Origin: Oscillospiraceae bacterium
Lineage (GTDB): Bacteria; Bacillota; Clostridia; Oscillospirales; Acutalibacteraceae
Length of the DNA: 14,917 nucleotides
NCBI GenBank assembly: GCA_015066165.1
Contig: SVOX01000024.1
Coordinates: 1 to 14,917, forward strand
Direction of reading: 5' to 3'
The notes beneath the pieces were generated by a model that was not told the origin of the DNA, did no database searches, and saw only the letters and a program-made list of their open reading frames with translations. Within the stretch, counting starts at the first letter, position 1. Each line of letters opens with the position of its first letter. The position numbers were made by a program, and so were the translations under genes. This document shows positions 1-6,627 of the stretch, piece by piece.

Positions 1-357
1 CCGCAAAATGAAAGTTTCTATATGGCAGATGCCGATTGCGTTTGCGTTTTTGGCAATAATATTCCTTGGGAAATGAATAAACAGTGGCTATATTTGCTTT
101 CAAAAAGCAAAACACCGCTTTTCGTCTCTTGCAGCCCAAAAGATGCCACTAAAGAAATGATTGTTGATTTTAAAAAAGCGTTTTGCACTGCAAATGAAAA
201 CCTTCAAGACATAGAACCGCTCGACTGGGAATATAACAAAAACCCGTCACGGTGGTTGATTGACACAAAAGAAGCCGAATTTGACTGGATAAAACAATCG
301 TATCCTATGTTACTTAAACGAAAAATTCCGCCTATCGCCGATATGGAGAAGATATAA
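1..357 (+). CDS. C-terminal part of a possible glycoside hydrolase (alpha-galactosidase-like), cut by window edge
   Basis: The reading frame is open from base 1 (first codons read PQNESFYMADAD) to a TAA at 355-357, so the first ATG at 22 is internal and the true start lies upstream. About 118 residues are visible. Segments such as ADADCVCVFGNNIPWEMNKQW, TPLFVSCSP and EPLDWEYNKNPSRWL recall the C-terminal region of clostridial proteins annotated as alpha-galactosidases or related glycosidases; this is recognition from memory, and no catalytic residues are in the visible part. No signal peptide or membrane segment is visible. The gene ends directly at a strong terminator shared with the convergent CapA-like gene. 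The family call is tentative; that this is a real, truncated coding region is much more certain. Confidence 0.45.
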   Translation, partial: PQNESFYMADADCVCVFGNNIPWEMNKQWLYLLSKSKTPLFVSCSPKDATKEMIVDFKKAFCTANENLQDIEPLDWEYNKNPSRWLIDTKEAEFDWIKQSYPMLLKRKIPPIADMEKI

Positions 358-359
358 AA

Positions 360-387
360 AAACTGCCGTCTTTTTGGACGGCAGTTT
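360..387. terminator. Bidirectional intrinsic terminator
   Basis: An 11-base perfect inverted repeat (AAACTGCCGTC / GACGGCAGTTT) with a 6-base loop sits between two convergent genes. Runs of A precede it and T-rich sequence follows, so it can terminate transcription on both strands. Confidence 0.9.
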
Positions 388-391
388 AAAT

Positions 392-1480
392 TTATTTTTC
401 GTTTGTTTGGTTATATGTTGGGAAAAGTTCACGCCACACATCTGTATGTGCTTCGCAGTCGAGATAATGAGCAAATAAGTGATTATCACGAAGCGTAGCA
501 CGTGGCACGCAGGCAGTGTGGATAACGTTCAAATAATTTTGCAAATTTTTACGGCAAAATTCGTGCCAACCGTTTTTCCACTCACCGTTCTTTAATTGTT
601 TGTTACGAGTTTCAAAATCGGACATAATCTTTTCGGCTTTTGCTCCCTTTGCGAGAGTTATACCGCAATCGGTGTTATGGATGGGGATAAATTCAATTTT
701 ATTTGTTTTGGTATCGTACTTGACTGCCAAAAGTGTGTCCCAAGTTTCAGGTGCGTCTTCAAAAAGTTTTACAAAGTGGAAGTTGCCTTGACCGTAAAGA
801 ATGTGACCGCCTTCAAATTCTTCGTAGCAACCAATGCAGTGGCTGTGCTGACAAAGTACAACGTCGGCACCGCTTTTAATCATTGCACGGCTTTGTTTTA
901 AAAGGCGGGGAGAAGGATATTGACAATATTCTTTACCGCCGTGGTAAATAACAATTACACGGTCGGCTGTTTTCTTTGCGTTGCGAATATCTTCCAAAGT
1001 GTCAAAAGGACAAATTGCACGGCAACCCATACGGTCTTCTAAAGCGTACGAATATTCGTGTTCGCAAACGGCAATAATCGCAATTTTTTCGCCGTCTTTT
1101 TCTATTACAAGGTCTTTTCGAGCGTCTTCATAATTATCACCAAAGCCGGTGGGGATAATTCCCGCTTCATTTAAATATTTAAAAGTGTCTTGCGCACCCT
1201 TTACACCGTAATCAAAAAAGTGGTTATTGGCAACCGAGCAGTAGTTAACACCGATTTGCTTTAAAACATTTGCGGTGTTGGGATGTGCTTTAAGGCAGGG
1301 GCCGAATTTTTCAATTTCCTTTTCACTTTCTGTTAAGGCGCATTCAAGATTTATGAAATTAACGTCGTTTCCTTCAAAAAGCGAAACCGTATCGGCAAAA
1401 AGGTTTTCTACGTCGCCTTTTTCAAACAACGGATTGGTTACTTTTGTGGGCGATAAATCACCTAAAAATAGAGTTTTCAT
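392..1480 (-). CDS. CapA-family metallophosphoesterase-like protein
   Basis: A 362-residue protein of the CapA/PGA_cap family, related to calcineurin-like metallophosphoesterases and named after the poly-gamma-glutamate synthesis protein CapA. Family motifs are in order: GDLSP (7-11), NLECALT (44-50), ANNHFFDYG (84-92), YHGGKEYCQYPSP (179-191), QHSH (211-214) and LYGQGNFHF (228-236). The His, Asp and Asn residues of these motifs would form the metal site. There is no signal peptide or membrane anchor, unlike Bacillus CapA, so it is probably cytoplasmic, and no capB or capC lies nearby. A role in polyglutamate synthesis is therefore not supported; a hydrolase acting on a cell-envelope or sugar compound is possible. 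The start has a GAGGTG ribosome binding site about 6 bases upstream. Confidence 0.85.
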   Translation of the reverse strand: MKTLFLGDLSPTKVTNPLFEKGDVENLFADTVSLFEGNDVNFINLECALTESEKEIEKFGPCLKAHPNTANVLKQIGVNYCSVANNHFFDYGVKGAQDTFKYLNEAGIIPTGFGDNYEDARKDLVIEKDGEKIAIIAVCEHEYSYALEDRMGCRAICPFDTLEDIRNAKKTADRVIVIYHGGKEYCQYPSPRLLKQSRAMIKSGADVVLCQHSHCIGCYEEFEGGHILYGQGNFHFVKLFEDAPETWDTLLAVKYDTKTNKIEFIPIHNTDCGITLAKGAKAEKIMSDFETRNKQLKNGEWKNGWHEFCRKNLQNYLNVIHTACVPRATLRDNHLFAHYLDCEAHTDVWRELFPTYNQTNEK

Positions 1481-1509
1481 AAAAACACCTCGTTTTATTT
1501 TATAAGTTG

Positions 1510-1538
1510 ATTATACAAAATTTTTTTATGAAAATCAA
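1510..1538 (-). promoter_or_regulatory. Promoter of the CapA-like gene
   Basis: Read on the minus strand: -35 TTGATT (1533-1538), a 17-base spacer and a perfect -10 TATAAT (1510-1515), 30 bases upstream of the start codon. Confidence 0.75.
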
Positions 1539-1564
1539 CAAAATAATAACTATTTACAAAACTC

Positions 1565-1593
1565 TTGCTAAAATGCGATTTTTAGTGTAAAAT
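1565..1593 (+). promoter_or_regulatory. Promoter of the PRTase-LDH2 operon
   Basis: TTGCTA (1565-1570), 17-base spacer, TAAAAT (1588-1593), followed by an AGGAGG ribosome binding site at 1611-1616, eight bases before the ATG at 1625. Confidence 0.65.
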
Positions 1594-1624
1594 TAAAGTA
1601 ACAAAACTCAAGGAGGAAAAATTT

Positions 1625-2266
1625 ATGCCAACCTTAAATATTATGAAATATGCTACAAAGGGCAGTAACCTTCACTTGCGTGTTGCTATGGGGCACTTTG
1701 CTACAAGTAACAACCACAGCAATTACTATATCGACGTGGTAAGCCAAAAGGCACGTTTGACCGAAGCCAAGGCAGTGGCTGAAGAATTACGCTCGTACTT
1801 TTATGCTAATACAATTGTTGATACTATTCTTTGTCTTGACGGTACTGAAGTTATAGGTACCTGCCTTGCTGATAGTTTAACAAGAGCCGACTTTGTAAAC
1901 ATGAACGCTCACAAATCAATATACGTTGTAACACCCGAATTTGTGAACGGCAGCCAACTTTTGTTCAGAGATAACATTGTTCCTATGATAGAGGGCAAAC
2001 ACGTTATGGTTCTTGCGGTTTCGGTGGCTTCGGGTAAAACTGTTGAAAGCGCTATTGACGCTATTAAGTATTATGGCGGTTACGTTTCGGGCATTGCGTC
2101 TATCTTCTCCACTAAAGAAGAAATTGGCGGTTATCCCGTACGTTCGGTATTTAACCCTAAAGACTTGCCCGATTATCAAAGTTATCCCGCTCACGAGTGC
2201 CCAATGTGTAAAAGAGGTCAAAAAATTGACGCACTTATCAACAGCCACGGTTTTTCCAAACTATAA
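1625..2266 (+). CDS. Phosphoribosyltransferase-like protein (orotate PRTase type) with degenerate PRPP loop
   Basis: A 213-residue protein with the layout of a type I phosphoribosyltransferase, close to a clostridial group usually annotated as orotate phosphoribosyltransferase. LDGTEVIG (71-78), MNAHKSIYVVTPE (93-105) and the segment VMVLAVSVASGKT (127-139) followed by IKYYGG (147-152) fit the Rossmann-like core. Odd point: the two acidic residues that define the PRPP motif (as in VDDVITAG of PyrE) are replaced by Ala131 and Val132, while the downstream SGKT is kept. The C-terminus carries CPMC (192-195) and may bind metal. Ribosome binding site AGGAGG, spacing 8. It is transcribed with the LDH2 gene 9 bases downstream and is not near other pyrimidine genes, so a classical pyrE role is doubtful. 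Confidence 0.7.
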   Translation: MPTLNIMKYATKGSNLHLRVAMGHFATSNNHSNYYIDVVSQKARLTEAKAVAEELRSYFYANTIVDTILCLDGTEVIGTCLADSLTRADFVNMNAHKSIYVVTPEFVNGSQLLFRDNIVPMIEGKHVMVLAVSVASGKTVESAIDAIKYYGGYVSGIASIFSTKEEIGGYPVRSVFNPKDLPDYQSYPAHECPMCKRGQKIDALINSHGFSKL

Positions 2267-2275
2267 GGTGAAATT

Positions 2276-3394
2276 ATGTATATAAGATATTCTTACGAAC
2301 AACTCAACGATTTTTGCACAACCGCATTTCAAAAATTTGGTTTCACAGCGCAACAAGCAAAAAGCATAACCGACGTTTTACTTTTGTCTGACGTTTACGG
2401 TATTGAGTCCCACGGTATGCAACGCCTTGTGCGTTACCATAAAGGTATTGAAAAAGGGCTTATCAAGGTTGACGCCAAGCCCGAGGTTGTTTTTGAAACA
2501 CCTGTTTCGGCTGTAATTGACGGTCACGACGGTATGGGACAGTTGATATCAATAGAAGCAATGAACCTTGCTATTGAAAAAGCCAAAAAGAGCGGTATGG
2601 CGGTAGTTTCGGTTAAAAATTCTAACCATTTCGGTATTGCGGGTTATTACGCAAAAATGGCTTGCGACCAAGGGCTTGTTGGTTTTGCTATGACCAATTC
2701 CGAAGCGATTATGGTGCCCACTTTTGCACGTAAAGCAATGCTTGGCTCTAACCCAATCGCAATTTCAATGCCGGCAGAACCGTATCCGTTTTTCTTTGAT
2801 TCTTCAACAACCGTTGTAACACGTGGCAAACTTGAAATTTATAACAAACTTTCAAAGCCGTTGCCACAAGGTTGGGCGCTTGACGAAAACGGTAATCCTT
2901 GCAGTGATGCTGACCGTGTGCTTAAAAACATTGTTGGCAAAAACGGCGGCGGTATTGTGCCGCTTGGCGGTGACACCGAACAACTCGGCGGTCACAAGGG
3001 CTACGGTTACGGTATGCTTTGTGAAATTTTCTGTTCGATTTTCTCGGGCGGTCTCACTTCAAATCACACACATATCGACGGCAAGGGCGGTACTTGTCAC
3101 GGCTTTATGGCTATTGACCCCGCTGTGTTTGGCGATGCCAACGCTTTGAAAGAACGTTTTTCTGTATTTTTGCAAGAACTTCGTGACGCCCCCAAAGCCG
3201 AAGGACAGCAAAAAATTTATACCCACGGCGAAAAGGAAATTTTGGCTTATGCCGACCGTATGAAAAACGGAATTGACGTTAATATAAACACCGTTGCCGA
3301 AATGAAAGACTTATGCGATTATTTGGGTCTTGACTGTGTAAAATATCTTGGTGACGTTGATTTTTCAAAAGCAAAACAAAGTTCATATAAGTAA
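2276..3394 (+). CDS. LDH2-family NAD(P)-dependent oxidoreductase (malate/lactate dehydrogenase type)
   Basis: A 372-residue member of the LDH2/malate-lactate-sulfolactate-ureidoglycolate dehydrogenase family, whose members reduce or oxidise 2-hydroxy/2-keto acids with NAD(P). Family motifs: SHGMQR with the active-site His (45-50), NSNHFGIAGYY (115-125), GSNPIAIS (157-164), DSSTTVVTRGK (175-185) and GGHKGYG (238-244). The protein is a little longer than many relatives (about 330-360). The start is 9 bases after the stop of the PRTase-like gene with AAGGTG overlapping that stop, so the two are translationally adjacent and almost surely cotranscribed. The substrate cannot be read from the sequence; malate, lactate, ureidoglycolate or sulfolactate are all known for the family. 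The operon ends at a strong terminator. Confidence 0.9.
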   Translation: MYIRYSYEQLNDFCTTAFQKFGFTAQQAKSITDVLLLSDVYGIESHGMQRLVRYHKGIEKGLIKVDAKPEVVFETPVSAVIDGHDGMGQLISIEAMNLAIEKAKKSGMAVVSVKNSNHFGIAGYYAKMACDQGLVGFAMTNSEAIMVPTFARKAMLGSNPIAISMPAEPYPFFFDSSTTVVTRGKLEIYNKLSKPLPQGWALDENGNPCSDADRVLKNIVGKNGGGIVPLGGDTEQLGGHKGYGYGMLCEIFCSIFSGGLTSNHTHIDGKGGTCHGFMAIDPAVFGDANALKERFSVFLQELRDAPKAEGQQKIYTHGEKEILAYADRMKNGIDVNINTVAEMKDLCDYLGLDCVKYLGDVDFSKAKQSSYK

Positions 3395-3395
3395 T

Positions 3396-3435
3396 AAAAA
3401 ACACCCGAAAAGAAAAACTCTTTTCGGGTGTTTTT
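3396..3435. terminator. Bidirectional intrinsic terminator
   Basis: Inverted repeat of about 16 bases (AAAACACCCGAAAAG / CTTTTCGGGTGTTTT) with a short A-rich loop between convergent genes. The right arm reaches into the stop codon of tspO on the other strand. Confidence 0.9.
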
Positions 3436-3907
3436 ATTTGTTCAACCACCAAATAGCAAATGTTAAATACCCTGCAAATGTCACCCATAAAGCATAGGGT
3501 ATTTGCAGATAGGCGGCAGTTTTGTTTATTTTGTAGTATTTCATAATTGTACGTATGATAAGGAACAATAAAAGCAAAAGCCACAAGAACGCAAACAAAA
3601 ATGCCCTTAAATTAAAGAAAATTATGCTCCAAAAAAAGTTCACCAAAAGACTCAAAGCGTAAGTATAAAGGGCTGAACGTTTTTGGGGTTCGGGAGCGGT
3701 TTTGTTGGTATAAATCAAAGCCGCACTTATACCCATAAGAATAAAAAGTATTGTCCAAACCACAGGGAAAACCCAAGAAGGCGGAGAAAGGGGCGGGGTT
3801 GAGACGTCGGTGTAAAGCGACATATTGTTACGTGTTAGCAGTGCCGAAAGTCCGCCAACTGCGAGCGCTATAACAATTGACAATATAAAAGGTTTATTTT
3901 TTTTCAT
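3434..3907 (-). CDS. tspO: TspO/MBR-family membrane protein
   Basis: A 157-residue five-helix integral membrane protein. Typical TspO features: a first helix rich in Ile/Val/Ala (about 7-25), the loop PPLSPPSWVFPVVWTILF (38-55), a helix with NFFWSIIFF (90-98), and a last helix with PYALWVTFAGYLTFAIWW (138-155) containing the conserved aromatics. TspO proteins bind tetrapyrroles such as protoporphyrin and heme and are linked to stress responses; no tetrapyrrole genes are in the window, so a specific role is not shown. The start has GGTGGTGAT just upstream. A TATAAT -10 (minus strand, 3925-3930) with a weak TTCATA -35 at 18 bases is present. Confidence 0.93.
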   Translation of the reverse strand: MKKNKPFILSIVIALAVGGLSALLTRNNMSLYTDVSTPPLSPPSWVFPVVWTILFILMGISAALIYTNKTAPEPQKRSALYTYALSLLVNFFWSIIFFNLRAFLFAFLWLLLLLFLIIRTIMKYYKINKTAAYLQIPYALWVTFAGYLTFAIWWLNK

Positions 3908-3924
3908 TTTATCACCACCAATAA

Positions 3925-3954
3925 ATTATATTAAAAAAATTTTTTAAATATGAA
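3925..3954 (-). promoter_or_regulatory. Probable tspO promoter
   Basis: Minus strand: perfect -10 TATAAT at 3925-3930, with weak -35 TTCATA at 3949-3954 (18-base spacer). The surrounding sequence is extremely AT-rich. Confidence 0.45.
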
Positions 3955-3988
3955 ATTTTGGTAATACTAATTTAAAAGGAGTGATATT

Positions 3989-4423
3989 ATGATTGAACAA
4001 GACACAATAAAACTGCTTCGTGAATGTGATGCAGGGGTTAAAATGGGTGTAAAATCTATTGACGACGTTTTTGATTACGTAGAAAACAAGCAGTTAAAAG
4101 GCGAACTTAACGACTGTAAAGATGAGCATCAAAAGTTGGAAAGGGAAATCGAGCAAGAACTTGACCGATATCACGATGACGGCAAAGAGCCAAACCCAAT
4201 TGCAAACGTTATGTCTTGGATGAAGACCAACGTGAAACTTGTTGTAAACGAGTCGGACCAAACTATTGCCGACCTTATGACTGACGGTTGCGATATGGGA
4301 ATTAAGTCGCTTAATAAGTATTTGAATAAGTATGCCGCCGCAGACGAAAAATCAAAAGATATTTGCAAACGGCTCATAAAACTTGAAGAAAAATTACGCA
4401 CACAACTGCAAGAATATTTGTAA
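3989..4423 (+). CDS. Conserved helical protein of unknown function
   Basis: A 144-residue soluble, highly charged protein predicted to be all-helical. It appears to hold two related halves: TIKLLRECDAGVKMGVKSID (6-25) is echoed by TIADLMTDGCDMGIKSLNKY in the second half, each followed by a charged helix (KGELNDCKDEHQKLEREIEQ; KSKDICKRLIKLEEKLRTQ). This suggests a four-helix bundle from an internal duplication, of the ferritin-like/DUF2383 kind, but no metal-binding EXXH pair is evident. The PNPIANVMSWMKTN linker joins the halves. Similar proteins occur in many Clostridia, by recollection; function is unknown. The ribosome binding site AAAGGAGTG gives a clear start. It is monocistronic, with a terminator immediately after the stop. 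Confidence 0.75.
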   Translation: MIEQDTIKLLRECDAGVKMGVKSIDDVFDYVENKQLKGELNDCKDEHQKLEREIEQELDRYHDDGKEPNPIANVMSWMKTNVKLVVNESDQTIADLMTDGCDMGIKSLNKYLNKYAAADEKSKDICKRLIKLEEKLRTQLQEYL

Positions 4424-4451
4424 AAAAACCCACTAATATAGTGGGTTTTTT
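4423..4451. terminator. Bidirectional intrinsic terminator
   Basis: AAAAAACCCACT / AGTGGGTTTTTT with a 5-base loop, between the convergent helical-protein and amidohydrolase genes. Confidence 0.88.
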
Positions 4452-4457
4452 ATAGTT

Positions 4458-5249
4458 TTATATTGCTAATAATTTTTCTGCGTTTTTATGGGTTATCTTT
4501 TCCCAGTCGGAAGCGGAAATTTCCAAAGTGTTTAAAAGTTTTATTTCCATTTGGGCATTATGCCAAGGACTGTCGGTACCGAATAAAATTTTATCTGCAC
4601 CGTGGCGGTTTATTATTTCTTGGGCATAGTATTTTGGTAACGTGCCGTACCCAAAAGAAGTGTCAAAATAAATATCCTTACCGCAAAGGCGCTGGAGCAC
4701 TTGCTCTTCGCAACCAATACCGCCAAAGTGGGCGGCAACAACGGGGGACGAAAACCACTTGAGCGCTTTTTCCATTTTTTCGGGTGTTGCGCCGTAAGGC
4801 GGGGGAAAGCCGTAGTCTTGACCTGCGTGGAAAATAGTGATAAGCCCCAGTTCGCCTATTTTTTTATATATTGGTTTCATTTTTTCGTCATCAACCGAAA
4901 AACCTTGATAATCGGGGTGGAGTTTAACACCCCGAAGCCCCATATCTTTTATTCGTTCAAGTTCGTCTAATACGTCAGGTGCATCGGGAAAGACCGAACC
5001 GAACGAAAAAATGTTTTGGTTATCATTAATAGATGCCGCAAAATCGTTGACACTTTTTTGTTGGTGGGCATTAGTGGCAATATTCAGCACCACCGCTTTA
5101 TCAATATTGCTTTCACGAAACAAGCGTTTAAGGTCAAAAAAAGTACCGTTTGTGTGGGGCGTCAGACCACCTGAAGCAAAACTTAATTTTTCTATTGCTT
5201 TTTGGGCGATTTTTTCGGGAAAAGCGTGGGTATGAAAATCTATTAACAT
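4458..5249 (-). CDS. Amidohydrolase family protein (TIM-barrel metal-dependent hydrolase)
   Basis: A 263-residue amidohydrolase-2 (ACMSD-like) protein. Metal-site and core motifs are in order: DFHTH (4-8), GVKLHPDY (107-114), TIFHAGQ (138-144) with His141, VVAAHFGG (170-177) with His174, and ILFGTDSPW (221-229) with Asp226. These match a mononuclear-metal TIM-barrel hydrolase or decarboxylase; the substrate is unknown. The frame extends 40 codons upstream, but the ATG at 5247-5249 is chosen because GGAAGTG lies just upstream, the protein then begins directly at the first beta strand, and the extension crosses the promoter. No signal peptide. It shares a terminator with the helical-protein gene and its 5' side borders the hairpin array. 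Confidence 0.85.
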   Translation of the reverse strand: MLIDFHTHAFPEKIAQKAIEKLSFASGGLTPHTNGTFFDLKRLFRESNIDKAVVLNIATNAHQQKSVNDFAASINDNQNIFSFGSVFPDAPDVLDELERIKDMGLRGVKLHPDYQGFSVDDEKMKPIYKKIGELGLITIFHAGQDYGFPPPYGATPEKMEKALKWFSSPVVAAHFGGIGCEEQVLQRLCGKDIYFDTSFGYGTLPKYYAQEIINRHGADKILFGTDSPWHNAQMEIKLLNTLEISASDWEKITHKNAEKLLAI

Positions 5250-5277
5250 TTTGTCACTTCCAAAGTTTGATAGGATT

Positions 5278-5306
5278 ATTATAACCACATTTTTTCGTCT
5301 TTTCAA
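5278..5306 (-). promoter_or_regulatory. Promoter of the amidohydrolase gene
   Basis: Minus strand: TTGAAA (5301-5306), 17-base spacer, perfect TATAAT (5278-5283), 28 bases upstream of the chosen ATG. It supports the shorter start. Confidence 0.75.
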
Positions 5307-5348
5307 CAAAATCTTGAAAATGTGTTTGGCATTTGGTATTATAAATTT

Positions 5349-5503
5349 ATGATGAATTGCCTTTGGCATGAATTGAAATTAGAATTTCATGAATTGAGCA
5401 TTATTGCTCATGAATTGCGCTTCGCGCATTAGCAATTCAATTCATGTTGTAACACAACAATTCATGGCTTAGCCAATTCATGACGGCTTGTCCGTCAATT
5501 CAT
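5349..5503. repeat. Modular mini-hairpin array upstream of the four-helix-bundle gene
   Basis: The word ATGAATT occurs four times (5352, 5368, 5389, 5410), then its reverse complement AATTCAT four times (5439, 5459, 5475, 5497). Between successive words lie seven small perfect palindromes, each with a different stem: GCC/GGC, GAAATT/AATTTC, GAGCA/TGCTC, GCGC/GCGC, GTTGT/ACAAC, GGCT/AGCC and GACGG/CCGTC, with loops of 1-5 bases. The forward half (four hairpins) and reverse half (three hairpins) meet around 5428-5438. The four words of the first half can pair with the four of the second half to give one long stem with hairpin side arms. The pattern is seen directly; its role is unknown. Confidence 0.9.
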
Positions 5504-5519
5504 TAAATAGGTGAGAAGA

Positions 5520-5888
5520 ATGAAAGAAAATGTTCTTATTAGTTTATCAAAACAATTTGCAGTCGATATCGTAAATCTTTGTGTTGAAATAAAAGAAAAT
5601 AAAAAAGGTAATGTTTTATTAAATCAACTGTTACGAAGCGGAACAAGCATAGGTGCAAATATTCATGAAGCAAATTATGCTGCGAGCAGAGCGGATTTTA
5701 TCAATAAATTTCAAATTGCACTAAAAGAATGTTATGAAAGTGATTATTGGTTGGAGATTTTTAAAGAAACGAAAATAATAACTGATGACAAATATGATGA
5801 AATGTATAAAAAATGCAGTAAAATCAGGAAGTTATTGGTGGCATCATTGAATACAGCAAAAGAAAACTGTTATGTTAAAAATAATTAA
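5520..5888 (+). CDS. Four-helix-bundle protein, 23S rRNA intervening-sequence (IVP/S23) type
   Basis: A 122-residue protein of the four-helix-bundle family first found encoded in intervening sequences of 23S rRNA and related in fold to the Avd accessory protein of diversity-generating retroelements. The signature QLLRSGTSIGANIHEA (36-51), the following ASRADFINKFQIALKEC (55-71) and ESDYWLE (73-79) are characteristic. The surface is basic and relatives are thought to bind nucleic acid. A GTG lies at 5511, but it is part of the AGGTGA ribosome binding site; the ATG at 5520 is preferred. No rRNA, reverse transcriptase or variable protein is in the window, so this is a free-standing copy. It is flanked by an array of mini-hairpins and by a copy of half of that array starting one base after the stop, which suggests a mobile or formerly mobile cassette. 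Confidence 0.9.
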   Translation: MKENVLISLSKQFAVDIVNLCVEIKENKKGNVLLNQLLRSGTSIGANIHEANYAASRADFINKFQIALKECYESDYWLEIFKETKIITDDKYDEMYKKCSKIRKLLVASLNTAKENCYVKNN

Positions 5889-5971
5889 ATGATGAATTGC
5901 CTTCGGCATGAATTGAAATTAGAATTTCATGAATTGAGCATTATTGCTCATGAATTGCGCTTCGCGCATTA
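5889..5971. repeat. Second copy of the forward half of the hairpin array
   Basis: These 83 bases match 5349-5431 with one difference (C at 5904 in place of T at 5364, in the loop of the first hairpin). The copy holds four ATGAATT words and the first four hairpins, then stops where the reverse half would begin. It starts immediately after the stop of the four-helix-bundle gene and ends just before the ribosome binding site of the HAD gene. Confidence 0.93.
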
Positions 5972-5983
5972 AAAGGGGTAAAA

Positions 5984-6589
5984 ATGATAAAAAATTATAT
6001 TTTTGATTTTGGTTGGGTTTTGGTTCGTTTTGATATGGATTATATGACCCGCAAATACATAAAAGATGAAAATGATTGTCAAATGGCACAAAAGGTGATT
6101 TTCGACCGAGTTTATTGGGACGCATTAGACGACGGAACTATTAGCGACCAGGAAGTGAAAGAAAAAATAAAAAGCCGTTTGCCCAAACGTCTTTGGGAAG
6201 ACGCTTGTAAAGCGTATGATAATTGGATTTATAATCTGCCTTTTATTGACGGAATGGTGGATTTGGTCAAGGATATTAAAGAAAACGGCGGAAAACTTTT
6301 TATTCTTTCAAACATAAGTAAAGAATTTGCACAAAGATATAAAGACGTACCGGCTTTAAAAGAACTGTTCTCACTTTTTGACGGGCTTGTTTTTTCGGGA
6401 CCGCTTGGCATTGTAAAGCCGAGCAAAGAAATTTTTGAGCACATTTTATCTAAATATTCGCTTGAGCGACAGGAAACAATGTTTATTGACGACAGCGAAA
6501 AAAATATAAACGGCGCCGAAGCGGTTGGAATAAAGGGTTATCATTTTGACGGTAACGCCCAAAAACTTCGTGAGTATATTTTTAAATAA
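5984..6589 (+). CDS. HAD-superfamily phosphatase (subfamily IA, YihX-like)
   Basis: A 201-residue HAD hydrolase. Motif I is FDFGWV (7-12), with nucleophile Asp8 and Gly10 where most phosphatases have the second Asp; the same D-x-G pattern occurs in the YihX group that dephosphorylates alpha-glucose 1-phosphate. Motif II is ILSNIS (107-112, Ser109), motif III VKPSKEIF (144-151, Lys145) and motif IV FIDDSEKN (167-174, Asp169/Asp170). The cap is helical, residues about 18-90. Sugar phosphate is a reasonable substrate guess given the family and the nearby carbohydrate operon, but not proved. Ribosome binding site AAAAGGGG lies 7 bases upstream, right after the hairpin repeat; the gene may be read through from the four-helix-bundle gene. 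Confidence 0.88.
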   Translation: MIKNYIFDFGWVLVRFDMDYMTRKYIKDENDCQMAQKVIFDRVYWDALDDGTISDQEVKEKIKSRLPKRLWEDACKAYDNWIYNLPFIDGMVDLVKDIKENGGKLFILSNISKEFAQRYKDVPALKELFSLFDGLVFSGPLGIVKPSKEIFEHILSKYSLERQETMFIDDSEKNINGAEAVGIKGYHFDGNAQKLREYIFK

Positions 6590-6623
6590 AAAACTCCCAA
6601 AAGAAATTTCTTTTGGGAGTTTT
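6590..6623. terminator. Bidirectional intrinsic terminator
   Basis: A perfect 17-base inverted repeat (AAAACTCCCAAAAGAAA / TTTCTTTTGGGAGTTTT) begins at the last base-pair after the HAD stop and lies between convergent HAD and AraC-family genes. Confidence 0.92.
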
Positions 6624-6627
6624 GACT

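Noticed and set aside
596..901. Plus-strand reading frames inside the CapA-like gene
   Set aside because: They lie opposite a gene with clear family motifs and have no recognisable domains or ribosome binding sites.
3434..4423. Toxin-antitoxin pair or tetrapyrrole operon around tspO
   Set aside because: Neighbours are convergent or divergent single genes with their own terminators and no related function.
5250..5369. Longer N-terminus for the amidohydrolase (40 extra codons)
   Set aside because: The extension crosses a clear promoter and enters the hairpin array; the ATG at 5249 has a good ribosome binding site and begins at the first conserved strand.
5349..5503. CRISPR array
   Set aside because: The constant unit is only seven bases, the intervening pieces are themselves palindromes of 9-15 bases, and orientation flips midway. 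No cas genes are present.
5520..5888. Diversity-generating retroelement, because the four-helix-bundle protein resembles Avd
   Set aside because: No reverse transcriptase, template repeat or variable repeat is present in the window.
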